Below the pieces are notes generated by a model, which searched no databases, was not told where the DNA came from, and saw only the letters and a program-made list of their open reading frames with translations. From Spirochaetaceae bacterium (GTDB lineage Bacteria; Myxococcota_A; UBA9160; UBA4427), in assembly GCA_020632655.1 (NCBI GenBank), contig JACKFD010000004.1, positions 62,001-126,000 of the forward strand: a stretch of 64,000 nt of DNA, given 5' to 3'. The number at the start of each line of letters is the position of its first letter. The first letter of the stretch is position 1. The translations under genes and the position numbers were made by a program. This document shows positions 42,312 through 51,016 of this stretch, one piece after another.

Positions 42312-43307
42312 CTAGCCGCGCTCGCCGAAGCGGATCAGGTAGCTCCCCCAGGTCAGCCCGGAGCCCACGCCGACGACGCAGAGGTCGTCGCGCGGCGTCC
42401 ACTTGTCCCAGAGCTGCGACACGACGGAGCCGGAGCTCGCGCCGGCCGTGTTGCCGAAGAGGTCGCAGTTGAAGTGGTGGCGATCGTCGGGCACGTCGCA
42501 GCGTCGGCAGACCGACTCGAGCATGCGCAGGTTCGCCTGATGACCGATGAAGTGGAAGGGGCGCTCCTCCTCGCGAAGCTCTTCGCGGGTCTTCACGAGC
42601 AGGTCCGAGGTCTTCTTGATCGCGAAGGTCTGGACCGTGCGGCCTTCCTGATGGAAGTGGCCGAGGCGCGGCACGACGACCTTGTCCGCGCCCTTCGGAT
42701 CGCTCCGGAGGGTCGTGCCGAGGATCTCGCCCACGCCCCGCTCCTTCGTCGAGAAGACCGCCGCGAGTGCCCCGTCGCCCCACAGCACGGCCGCCGAGCG
42801 ATCGTCGTAGTCGACGGTCTTCGTCATCGGCTCCGGCGTCACGAGCAGCACGACCGGCGGCAGCTTCGCGGGATCCATCAGGGAGAGGAGGTAGACGCCG
42901 GCGATGAAGCTCGAGCAGGCGGAGTTCACGTCGAGAGAGGCGGTATCGGTTCCGAGCGCGCGGCCGACGTTGCAGGCCTCCGCCGGCGAGGTCGTGTCCG
43001 GCGCGCAGCCACCGCCGATCAGGAGACCCACGTCCTCGACGCCGAGGCCCGCGCGCTCGAGGGCCATGCGCGCCGCGGCCGCGCCCATCTCGGCATTGGA
43101 GATCTCCGCCGCCTCGATCGCCGCGCGCGGATCGCGGTTGCGGGTCTCGCGGATGTAGTCGAGGGAGAGCGAGGTGCGCCGGCTGCGGATGCCCGTCCGC
43201 TCGAGGATCCACTCGTCATTGGTGCCAATGTCGAGGTCCTCGAGGAACCGGTTCGTGATCTCGTTGCGGGGATGGAAATGCCCCAGCCCCAGGAGATGCA
43301 AGCCCAC
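42312..43307 (-). CDS. beta-ketoacyl-ACP synthase III (FabH-like)
   Basis: The 331-residue enzyme has the KAS III triad Cys131 (DVNSACSSF), His256 (FIGHQANLRML) and Asn286 (FGNTAGASS). KAS III normally starts chains by condensing an acyl-CoA with malonyl-ACP. The dedicated starter enzyme implies that this block can begin its own chains. The N-terminus lacks the usual GxG-rich loop and starts MGLHLLGLGHFHP. It lies 101 bases downstream of the FabI-like gene. Confidence 0.9.
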   Translation of the reverse strand: MGLHLLGLGHFHPRNEITNRFLEDLDIGTNDEWILERTGIRSRRTSLSLDYIRETRNRDPRAAIEAAEISNAEMGAAAARMALERAGLGVEDVGLLIGGGCAPDTTSPAEACNVGRALGTDTASLDVNSACSSFIAGVYLLSLMDPAKLPPVVLLVTPEPMTKTVDYDDRSAAVLWGDGALAAVFSTKERGVGEILGTTLRSDPKGADKVVVPRLGHFHQEGRTVQTFAIKKTSDLLVKTREELREEERPFHFIGHQANLRMLESVCRRCDVPDDRHHFNCDLFGNTAGASSGSVVSQLWDKWTPRDDLCVVGVGSGLTWGSYLIRFGERG

Positions 43308-43408
43308 TCTGGCGTCCTCGTCGTGTCAGCGCGCCGCGCGCGCGGATCCCTCGTCCGATCGAGCCCGTCGACGGCCGCGCCCCGGATCGGGCCAGCCGCC
43401 TGCGGGAC

Positions 43409-44371
43409 TCATCGCGTCACTCCGGAGATGTGCTCGCCACCGTCGACGCGGATCACCTCGCCGTTGATCCAGCGCGCCTCGTCGAGCGAGAGCAGGTAGA
43501 TCACGCCGGCCACGTCCTCCGGCGTCGTGAGCCGCCGACCGGGGTTGCGCAGGCGGGCCTGGCTCTTGAGCTGCGTGCTGCCCGGAATCGCGCGAAGCGC
43601 GGGCGTGTCGGTCACACCGGCCTGGATGACGTTGCTGCGGATGCCGTGCGGCCCGAACTCCGCGGCGATCGAGCGCGACAGCGCCTCGAGCGAGACCTTC
43701 GCCGCCGAGACCGCTGCATAGCCCTTCCAGGCGACCTCGTTGCCCTCGCTCGTCATGCCGAAGATGCGCGTGTCGGGCGCGAAGAGGCCGCGCTTGAAGA
43801 GCTCCTGCGTCCAGCCGAGCAGGCTCGTGCCCATCGACAGGATCGTGCGAGCGAAGTCCTCCTCGTCGAGGTACGAGCTCTCGGGATACTCCGGCGCCGA
43901 GGTCAGCGGGTGCAGCCCGTCCTCGCCCGCGTCGAAGAGCTCGTCGGCGATCTCCGTCAGCTTCGCGGGGTCGACGCCGAGGCGCTCCGCGAGGTGCGGC
44001 CCGGCGGTCCGGGGATCGGCCTTCTCCGGCGCGATCAGCTTCAGGTTTCCGAAGGCGATCGAGTGCATCAGCACGCGGATCCGGCCCTTCGGCCCGATCG
44101 CCCGGGCGATCTCGTCGATCGTCTCGAGGCGCTTGTCGGCGGCGATCGCGTCGACGTTCCAGGTATGGAAGCCGACGCCCATCTTCGCGAGCTCGTCGAA
44201 ATGGGGCTGGATGTCCTTCATCGCGCCGCGTCGGTCGCGATGCACGATCAGGACGTTCAGGCCGCCCCGCGCGAGACGCTTGGCCGTCGCGAGGCCGAAG
44301 CCGCTCGAGCCGCCCAGGATGAGCGCCCACTCGTTCTCCGGGAACGCGCCCGCGGAATCCGTCTTGCCCAA
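43409..44371 (-). CDS. SDR, probable enoyl-ACP reductase
   Basis: The 320-residue protein is a short-chain dehydrogenase with the variant nucleotide motif ILGGSSGFG, a Tyr-x3-Lys-like YAAVSAAK and IRSNVIQAGVTDTPAL. It also has a long insertion (residues about 100-180) that classical FabG proteins lack. By context it is the missing enoyl reductase (FabI/FabL-like) of this block, but a ketoreductase role is possible. The start is the TTG at 44371 with GAGGGG upstream. It is the first gene of the 17-kb minus-strand block. Confidence 0.75.
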   Translation of the reverse strand: MGKTDSAGAFPENEWALILGGSSGFGLATAKRLARGGLNVLIVHRDRRGAMKDIQPHFDELAKMGVGFHTWNVDAIAADKRLETIDEIARAIGPKGRIRVLMHSIAFGNLKLIAPEKADPRTAGPHLAERLGVDPAKLTEIADELFDAGEDGLHPLTSAPEYPESSYLDEEDFARTILSMGTSLLGWTQELFKRGLFAPDTRIFGMTSEGNEVAWKGYAAVSAAKVSLEALSRSIAAEFGPHGIRSNVIQAGVTDTPALRAIPGSTQLKSQARLRNPGRRLTTPEDVAGVIYLLSLDEARWINGEVIRVDGGEHISGVTR

Positions 44372-44904
44372 CTCGTGCCCCCCTCTACAGGTCCCGGGCC
44401 CGACCGCGTCGGCCGGCCCGGTCGCTCGGCGACCCCGATCGCTCGCCGTTTCTCCGATCCCTTCGCCGGACCCGCCACGCGACCCATCGTCGCGCCCCCC
44501 GCCGGTCCTCCGATCCGCCCGATCCGTCACTCCGTCGACCCGGCGCCCGATCGATGCCGCGCACACGACCCCACGCCCGCTCGGGCCGGCCGGCCGCTCG
44601 TTCACGTTCGCTCGGCAACGGGCGCCCACCGGCCTCGATTCCGAGACGAGGTCTCGGCGGTCGCGGTCTCAGGGGGGTGGACACGACCCGAAGGACCCGG
44701 GTCGGATCGCTGCGATGGGCATCCCGCGCCCCTCGGCGGAGCGGGACTCGACGGGAGAAAATAGCGGTGGATCGGAGCCCCGAATGCAAATCTCTCGCAA
44801 ATTCCCGAGGCGGTCCCAGCCTCGGCGGGCAAGGATGACCGATGGTCAGGGGGCGTCAATGGGCTCGATGGCTGCAGGGCGGTTCGCGGCTTTCCGGCCC
44901 CGCA
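44372..44904. other. 533-bp gap upstream of the fatty-acid block
   Basis: No frame here looks coding. A less GC-rich patch at about 44755-44815 (minus strand TTTGCATTCGG and CTATTTTCTCCC) may hold the promoter of the block, but I find no pair of elements with proper spacing. The gap also takes in the 3' flank of the helicase gene's neighbour region. Confidence 0.5.
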
Positions 44905-47900
44905 TCATCCGTCACGAGGCCCCAGGCCGAGCTCGCCGGCGATGCGGGGCAGATCTTCGCGCGGAGCGATCTCGACCTTCGTCCCCTCGGGCAAAGCGTC
45001 GACGAGACGACGGAAGTAGCCGCGATCCCGGCGCGCATCGACGATCACGACCACCCCGCGGTCGGTCTCGGAGCGGATCAGCCGCCCGACCATCTGCTTG
45101 AGATGGAGCAGCATCCGCCCGAGCGCGGCGCGTGAGAAGGGGTCGTGCCCCTCGGCGCGCAGTCGTTCGTCGCGCCGCCTCCGCAGCTCGGTCGGCACGT
45201 CGAAGGGCAGCTTCTCGATCACCACCGCCTGGAGGGCGTCGCCGCGCACGTCGATGCCCTGCCAGAAGCGGCGGGCGCCGAGCAGCACGGCGCCCGAGGC
45301 GGCGCGCCCGAGATGGGCCTTCTGGAAGCGGTCCACGAGGCTGGCGGGATCGTCGCTCGCGCGGCGCGGCAGCAGGACCTCGATGCCCTCGCCCGCGAGC
45401 AGCTGCGTCAACCGGTCCGCGGTCTCGCGCATCCGGGCGAGGCTCGTGAAGAGTCCGAGGGTCCGCCCGCCGAGGGTGCGCGCGAGGGTGGCCAGGGTCT
45501 GCGCCGTCTCCTCGACGAGGTCGTCATGCCCGTCGAGCGCGACCACACGCATCGCCCGGTCGTAGGGAAAGGGCGAGCCGACCACGTGCTGGAACGCGTC
45601 CGGCGCGTCCCCCTCGGCGAGCCCGATCTCACCGAGCGCCGCGTGGTCGTCGCCTCCGACGAAGAGCGTCGCCGACACGACCGCGAGCCCCTCGACCCGC
45701 TCGAGGAACTCCGCCCGGAACGCCTCGCCCGGCGCGATCGGCCGCAGCACGAGGGACCAGCGATCCCAGGGACTCTCCAGCCCCTCGAAGGCCCCCACGT
45801 AGGCATCGTCCTCGTCCTCCGCGAAGGCCCGCTCGAGCCCCCGGGCCGCACCGCGCAACACCTCGGCGTGCGTCGCGATCGCGCGCGCCGCCTCCTCCTC
45901 CGCCTCGAGATCCCGCGCGGGCGGGGTCGGCAGACCGTCCGCGTCCTCGCCCGCGCCGGTCATGCGCCGTGCCGGCCCCTCGCGCTCGGCCTGCGCCGCC
46001 AAGGCCTCGAGCCGGATCGCCGCGCTGCGCGCCAGCTCCGCCGCCACCGGCCAGTGTCGCCCCGCCCGCGCCGGCAGCTCGACACCCCCGAACGCGTCCG
46101 CCCGCTCGCCCACCGTGCGCCCGAGGCCGACCAGCTCGAGCAACACGTCCCGGCGGTTCCGGGCCAGCGTCCCCTCTTCCGTCCGCGCGGCCGGTGCCCC
46201 CACGAGCCCGGTCGACGCATAACGTCGCGGGCCGCCCCGACGCACGGGCGCCCCGAAGAGCTCGTCGAGCCGCTCGGCCACGTCCTCCGGCCGTACGCGC
46301 AGCGCGTAGACCTCCTCGGCGACGCCGCCCACCTCGTGCCCCTCGTCCATCACGACCCACGAGAAGGACGGGTAGTCGGGCGGCCAGCGCAGCAGCAGGT
46401 CGTGGTTCGCGACGATCAGATGCGCCTTCGCGAGGGCGCGGCGATGGCGGCCGAAGGGACAGCGCCGCTCGTGCGCGCATTGCTCGCGGGAGCATTGATC
46501 CGCGCGCGTCGCCACGCTCGAGCGCAGCAGCTCGCGCAGTCGCGGATACCGCCTCAGCAGCGCCGCCGGCACCGTCCCGACCTCGCCCTGCGGTCGCAGC
46601 CGCGCGCAGGCCTCGAGCTGCGCGTAGTCGTCCCGCATCTCGTCGAGCAGCGCCGGATCGCGCGCCTCCGCGAGCACTGCACCGAGTCGCCGCTCACAGA
46701 CGTAGTTCGCGCGTCCCTTGATCGAGAGTGCGCGCAGGTCGGGGTGACCGAGGAAGCGCGCGGCGGCGGCGATGTCCTTGCGGAGCAGCTGGTCCTGCAG
46801 GAGCTTCGTCCGCGTCGAGATCACGACGGGCTCGCGCTCGCCCTCCCGCTCCCGTTGCATGGCGAAGGGGATGGCGACGGCGAGGTAGGCGAGGGACTTG
46901 CCGACGCCCGTGCCGCCCTCGAGCTTGGCGATGCCGCCGCGCGCGAGCAGGCGATGGAAGTCGCGAGCGAGCTCGAGCTGCTCGGCGCGCACGCGGTAGT
47001 GCGGGAAGTGACGCGTGCCGCGCTCGGCGTCCGCGAGCACGTCGAGGATCGCATCGAGCTCGAAGGGCACGGGCGGCTCGTCACTCGCACCGATCGGCAG
47101 GAAGCGCTCGGCCTCCGCCTCGCCGTCGATCGCCCGCGTCGTCCCCTCGGCCCCGGGCGCCTTCCCCGAGGCCACTCGCTCCCGGCTCGCGGCCGAGCGG
47201 GCGAAGGAGACGAAGTCGAAGGGGCGGACATCGGCGGCACCCGGGTCGGCGGCCGGGCGCTCGAGCAGCCGATCGGGCGGGGCGGGCGACGGGCGGGCGG
47301 CGAAGACGGCGGCCGAGGCGGGCGACGGGCGGGCGGCGAAGACGGCGGCCGAGGCGGGCGACGGGCGGGCGGCGAAGACGGCGGCCGAGGCGGGCGAGAG
47401 CAGGCCGAGCCAGGGCGACGTCGGCCGATGCGTGTCGAGGATGCGGCGCGCCTCGCGAGCACGCGGGTCGCCGCGGCGCGCTCCCTCGCCGATCGCGCCG
47501 AGCACGCACGCGGCGTCGAGGGCGTCGTCGAGGGCACGATGGCGCTCCTCGCGTCCGAGCAGGAGGCGGGTGAAGGTCTCGAGACGCAGATCCGGCGCGT
47601 CGGGATGCACGAGTCCCAGCAGATCCTGCGTGTCGAGGAAGCGCGCGTCGGCGAGCTTCGGATCGACGTCGCGCACGAGGAAGCTGCGCTCGAAGTCCGC
47701 CTGGTGCGCCACCAGGACCCGCCCCGCCAGCTGCTCGGACACGAGGCCGCGAACGACCGGAAGCCGAGGAGCCCCCGACACGTCCTCGTCGACGAGCCCC
47801 GTCAAGCGACTGACGAGCGCCGGAATCGATCGCGCGGGCCGGACCAGCGTCTCGATCACGCCGACATCCGGCGCCCCCGGATCGAGCAGCACGACGCCGA

Positions 47901-48045
47901 TCTCGAGGATCTCCGCCGACCGGCTCTCGGGCAGCCCCGTCGTCTCGAGATCGAGGACGGCGACCGGCCCCATCTCCGCGAGCCAGGGCCCGAGCGCGTC
48001 GAGCGCCAGCCCGAGCGTCGACGGGTCGCGGCGCTCGACGATCAT
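44905..48045 (-). CDS. DnaQ-exonuclease / DinG-type superfamily 2 helicase fusion
   Basis: The 1,046-residue protein joins a 3'-5' exonuclease (residues 1-215: DLETTG, AHQADFERSF, HRALDDALDA) to a DinG/XPD-type helicase from about residue 330. The helicase has Walker A GGTGVGKS, the DEAH-like box VMDEGHE, and four cysteines for a [4Fe-4S] cluster (NYVCERR, then QCSREQCAHERRC). It probably acts on R-loops or repair intermediates. Between the domains are three copies of the 12-residue repeat SPASAAVFAARP (217-252), encoded by a 36-bp tandem repeat. Confidence 0.92.
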   Translation of the reverse strand: MIVERRDPSTLGLALDALGPWLAEMGPVAVLDLETTGLPESRSAEILEIGVVLLDPGAPDVGVIETLVRPARSIPALVSRLTGLVDEDVSGAPRLPVVRGLVSEQLAGRVLVAHQADFERSFLVRDVDPKLADARFLDTQDLLGLVHPDAPDLRLETFTRLLLGREERHRALDDALDAACVLGAIGEGARRGDPRAREARRILDTHRPTSPWLGLLSPASAAVFAARPSPASAAVFAARPSPASAAVFAARPSPAPPDRLLERPAADPGAADVRPFDFVSFARSAASRERVASGKAPGAEGTTRAIDGEAEAERFLPIGASDEPPVPFELDAILDVLADAERGTRHFPHYRVRAEQLELARDFHRLLARGGIAKLEGGTGVGKSLAYLAVAIPFAMQREREGEREPVVISTRTKLLQDQLLRKDIAAAARFLGHPDLRALSIKGRANYVCERRLGAVLAEARDPALLDEMRDDYAQLEACARLRPQGEVGTVPAALLRRYPRLRELLRSSVATRADQCSREQCAHERRCPFGRHRRALAKAHLIVANHDLLLRWPPDYPSFSWVVMDEGHEVGGVAEEVYALRVRPEDVAERLDELFGAPVRRGGPRRYASTGLVGAPAARTEEGTLARNRRDVLLELVGLGRTVGERADAFGGVELPARAGRHWPVAAELARSAAIRLEALAAQAEREGPARRMTGAGEDADGLPTPPARDLEAEEEAARAIATHAEVLRGAARGLERAFAEDEDDAYVGAFEGLESPWDRWSLVLRPIAPGEAFRAEFLERVEGLAVVSATLFVGGDDHAALGEIGLAEGDAPDAFQHVVGSPFPYDRAMRVVALDGHDDLVEETAQTLATLARTLGGRTLGLFTSLARMRETADRLTQLLAGEGIEVLLPRRASDDPASLVDRFQKAHLGRAASGAVLLGARRFWQGIDVRGDALQAVVIEKLPFDVPTELRRRRDERLRAEGHDPFSRAALGRMLLHLKQMVGRLIRSETDRGVVVIVDARRDRGYFRRLVDALPEGTKVEIAPREDLPRIAGELGLGPRDG
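47282..47400. repeat. 36-bp tandem repeat in the helicase linker, about 3.3 copies
   Basis: Units begin at 47282, 47318 and 47354, with a partial fourth at 47390. They are identical or nearly so, open GCGGGCGACGGGCGGGCGG, and keep the reading frame of the helicase gene. Confidence 0.93.
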
Positions 48046-48066
48046 CTCCGGCCCGTGCCTCCCCGG

Positions 48067-49818
48067 TCAGACGTAGATGCCGCCCGAGTACTCGCGATCC
48101 TGCCGGATCTCGACGTTGACCAGCGCCGGCTTGCCCGAGGCCGCCGCCCGCTCGAGTGCGCCGCACAGCTGGCCGGGCTCGGTCACGTGCTCACCGTGTC
48201 CACCGAGCGCCTCGACGACCTTGTCGTAGCGCGTCCGGTTGAGCAGCACGCCCTCGAGGCGGTCCCAGCCGTAGATCGCGCCCTGCGGACGCATCATCTG
48301 CCCCCAGGCGGCGTCGTTGCCGACGATGCCGATGATCGGGAGGCCGAAGCGGACGGCCGTGTCGTACTCGAAGCCGTTGAAGCCGAAGGAGCCGTCGCCG
48401 TAGATGATCACGACGGGGCGGTCCGGATGCGCCAGCTTCGCAGAGAGCGCGAAGGGCATGCCCACGCCGAGGGTGCCGAGGGGGCCGGGATCCATCCACG
48501 CGCCCTCACTGCGGACGGGGATGATCTTGGCGGCGGTCGCGACGATGTCGCCGCCGTCGCCGATCACGATCGGCGAGTCGAGGGTGTCGAGCCAGTCGCG
48601 CACCTCGCGGCACATGCGCTGGGGATCGATCGGGACCTCGTCGGAGTTCAGCTTGGCCTCGACCTTCTTCTCGGCCTTCACCTCGATCGCGCGCAGCTCG
48701 TCGCGCCAGCCCGAGAAGTCGAGCCGCACGCTCTGGCTCTTCATCTCTTCCGAGAGCGCCTCGAAGGTGCAGGCGAGGTTGCCGACGAGGGGCACGTCCG
48801 CCTGGCGGTTCTGCCCGATCAGCGTCGCGTCCATGTCGAGCTGGATCACCTTCGCGTCGGCGGGGATCGTCTGTCCGAAGCGCATCCGGAAGTCGAGCAG
48901 CGTCCCGGCGAGGAGGATGCAGTCGATCTTCTCGAGCGCATCGCGGCGCGAGCGGTTCAGGAACTCCGGCGAGTCGGGCGGGACGGAGCCGCGGCCCATG
49001 CCGTTCGTGTAGGTCGGGATGTGCGTCTCGGCGATGAAGCGGTTCAGCTCGGGCGCCGCCTTCGACCACTTCACGCTCGTCCCGGCCATCAACATCGGCC
49101 GCTTCGCCTTGCGCAGCAGGTCGATCGCGCGACGCACCTCGTCGCGATCGGGCGAGAGCCGCGGCGGCTCCGTCCGGATGCGCGGGATGCGGACCTCGTT
49201 CGCGGGCACACCGCCCATGAAGATGTCCATCGGGATCTCGAGATAGGCCGGACCGGGGATGCCGGAGACGGCGTGCCGGATCGCGAGCTCGATGTACTCG
49301 GGGATGCGCTTGGTCTGGTAGACGGCGTCGCAGTATTTCGTGATGGGACGGACGACGCCGAGATGGTCCATCTCCTGGAGCGAGCCGCGGCGCAGGTTCT
49401 CGAAGGGGCCCTGCCCGCCGAAGACGAGGATCGGCGAGTTCGCACGCCAGGCATTCGCGATGCCGGTCACGCCGTCGGTCACGCCGGGCCCGGCCGTGAT
49501 CGCGGCGACGCCGATCTTGCCGGGGTTGCAGCGCGCCCAGGCATCCGCCGCGTGGACCGCCGCCTGCTCGTGCCGCACGTCGACGATCTTGATGCCCTCG
49601 TCGAGGCAGCCGTCGTAGAGCGGCATGATGTGCCCGCCGGAGAGCGTGAAGACGACCTCGACGCCGGCCTCCTTGAGCGCCTTCGCCGCGAGCTTGCCAC
49701 CGTGCAGCGTGGCGGGCGCTTCCTGCGCGGCTGCGGCCTTCGGCTTGGCCGCCGGTTTGGCCGCCGGCTTGGCCTTCGCCTTCGCGGCGGACGCGGTCTT
49801 CGAGCTCGACTTCGACAT
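48067..49818 (-). CDS. TPP-dependent enzyme, acetolactate synthase / 2-hydroxyacyl-CoA lyase-like
   Basis: The 583-residue protein has the three-domain plan of TPP enzymes. The catalytic Glu is in DVRHEQAAVHAADAWAR, and the TPP/Mg motif is GDGSFGFNGFEYD followed by GIVGNDAAWGQ. The middle-domain text MGRGSVPPDSPEF and AGTLLDFRMRFGQ is closer to oxalyl-CoA decarboxylase and 2-hydroxyacyl-CoA lyase than to anabolic acetolactate synthase. The substrate is unproven. The first 35 residues are a Lys-Ala-Pro tail (KAKAKPAAKPAAKPK), like histone H1 or polymer-granule proteins. It starts with ATG at 49818. Confidence 0.85.
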   Translation of the reverse strand: MSKSSSKTASAAKAKAKPAAKPAAKPKAAAAQEAPATLHGGKLAAKALKEAGVEVVFTLSGGHIMPLYDGCLDEGIKIVDVRHEQAAVHAADAWARCNPGKIGVAAITAGPGVTDGVTGIANAWRANSPILVFGGQGPFENLRRGSLQEMDHLGVVRPITKYCDAVYQTKRIPEYIELAIRHAVSGIPGPAYLEIPMDIFMGGVPANEVRIPRIRTEPPRLSPDRDEVRRAIDLLRKAKRPMLMAGTSVKWSKAAPELNRFIAETHIPTYTNGMGRGSVPPDSPEFLNRSRRDALEKIDCILLAGTLLDFRMRFGQTIPADAKVIQLDMDATLIGQNRQADVPLVGNLACTFEALSEEMKSQSVRLDFSGWRDELRAIEVKAEKKVEAKLNSDEVPIDPQRMCREVRDWLDTLDSPIVIGDGGDIVATAAKIIPVRSEGAWMDPGPLGTLGVGMPFALSAKLAHPDRPVVIIYGDGSFGFNGFEYDTAVRFGLPIIGIVGNDAAWGQMMRPQGAIYGWDRLEGVLLNRTRYDKVVEALGGHGEHVTEPGQLCGALERAAASGKPALVNVEIRQDREYSGGIYV

Positions 49819-50000
49819 GGGGACTCCAATCGGCTGGCATGGCCGGGCTTTGCCGCCGGCCGGGCTCGAGCACGATATCACCGCGCTCGCGAAACGGACA
49901 AGGCGAGCGGCCCGTTCACGGGGCGTGTCCGCGCGGACTCCGCGTCGACCCCGTGCGTTCGGACGGCGATCCTCGCCCCGTCGTGAAGCCCGAAAACGAC

Positions 50001-50036
50001 GAAGCCGATGGACACCCGTTCGTGTCCATCGGCTTC
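50001..50036 (-). terminator. intrinsic terminator for pal
   Basis: A perfect 15-base stem, GAAGCCGATGGACAC with GTGTCCATCGGCTTC, encloses the loop CCGTTC. Read on the minus strand, about 80 bases after the pal stop, it is followed by GTCGTTTTCGG, which gives a short T-run. Confidence 0.85.
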
Positions 50037-50113
50037 GATCGGAAAGCCCCCGACGCATCACCCCGACGTGTCGGAGCAGCGCGCCGGACGCGCGGCGCTC
50101 GGCCGCCTGCGAA

Positions 50114-50638
50114 CTAGCGGACCCGGAACTCGGCCCGGCGGTTCAGCTGCCATGCCGTCTCGCCCGAGCCCGAGACCGCCGGCCGCGCCTCGCCGTAGCT
50201 GACGGTGCTCATCTGGTCCTGGGGCACGCCGAGGTTGTAGAGATAGCGGCGCACCGCCGTCGCGCGGCGCTCGCCGAGGGCGACGTTGTACTCGTCCGAG
50301 CCGCGGTCGTCGCAATGACCCTCGATCACGACGGACGCGCCCGAGCTCTTGAGCGCTTCGGCCGCCCCGCGCAGCACCGACTCGAACTGCGGCCGGATCG
50401 ACGAGCTGTCGAGGTCGAAGTAGACCGGCGCGATCGTGAAGTCCCGGCTGCCGGCCATCGAATCGCGCGACGAATCCATCGAGGGCGTGCGTCCCTGGTT
50501 GAACTCGCTGTCGTCGCCCATGCTCGTGTCTTCGACGGGCTCGGACGTCCCGGCGCAGCCCATCGCGAACGCGAAGAGCGCCGCGAGCAGGATCGGAGTG
50601 ATTCGCGCCTGGGGCGAAACGGAGAATCGTCGCATCAT
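50114..50638 (-). CDS. pal: peptidoglycan-associated lipoprotein
   Basis: The 174-residue outer-membrane lipoprotein has a signal ending FAMGC and an OmpA-type C-terminal domain: VYFDLDSSSIRP, VIEGHCDDRGSDEYNVALGE, RRATAVRRYL and LNRRAEF. Pal binds peptidoglycan and works with Tol proteins to hold the outer membrane to the wall. The linker between signal and domain is acidic and Ser/Met-rich (residues 30-65). TolA, TolB and other Tol genes are not adjacent. A strong terminator follows it. Confidence 0.94.
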   Translation of the reverse strand: MMRRFSVSPQARITPILLAALFAFAMGCAGTSEPVEDTSMGDDSEFNQGRTPSMDSSRDSMAGSRDFTIAPVYFDLDSSSIRPQFESVLRGAAEALKSSGASVVIEGHCDDRGSDEYNVALGERRATAVRRYLYNLGVPQDQMSTVSYGEARPAVSGSGETAWQLNRRAEFRVR

Positions 50639-51016
50639 GACCTGGTCGTTGCCTCCACGACGAGATCCTTTCCTCGGCGCATGCCGGGCGGGCTTCTCAT
50701 CGATGTTATTGATTGAGTGAGTGGGTCTCGATCGGATTGTCCGCCCGCTGGACCGCATGGGGTCGGCTGACCGGCCGGGCGAGTCTGGGCGAGGCGGCGG
50801 ATCGTGTTCGATCGGGCCCTCAGGAAAGTCGATCCATCGACCGGTCCGCGGAAGCATCCTTCGACGGCGGGTCGGTCGCGCCGCGAAATAATGGGGGCTC
50901 CCGTCGGGTCCTGCAACCGTTCGGATGCACGGACGCGCTTCCCGGTGGCCGGGATCACGCCTACCGAGGCGATCTCCACCCCGATCGAGACGAGCGGATC
51001 GATCGGCGCGACCGGG
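50639..51016. other. 378-bp gap upstream of pal
   Basis: It must hold the pal promoter and the end of the redoxin transcript. A low-GC patch GATGTTATTGATTGAGTGAG at 50701-50720 is the most likely promoter area. No reading frame looks coding. Confidence 0.5.

Noticed and set aside
44602..44859. An 85-codon minus-strand frame in the gap before the fatty-acid block.
   Set aside because: No homology-like motif, biased Pro/Ser/Arg text and no ribosome-binding site.
45145..49986. A 1,600-codon plus-strand frame.
   Set aside because: It is antisense to the helicase and TPP-enzyme genes and has no recognisable domain.
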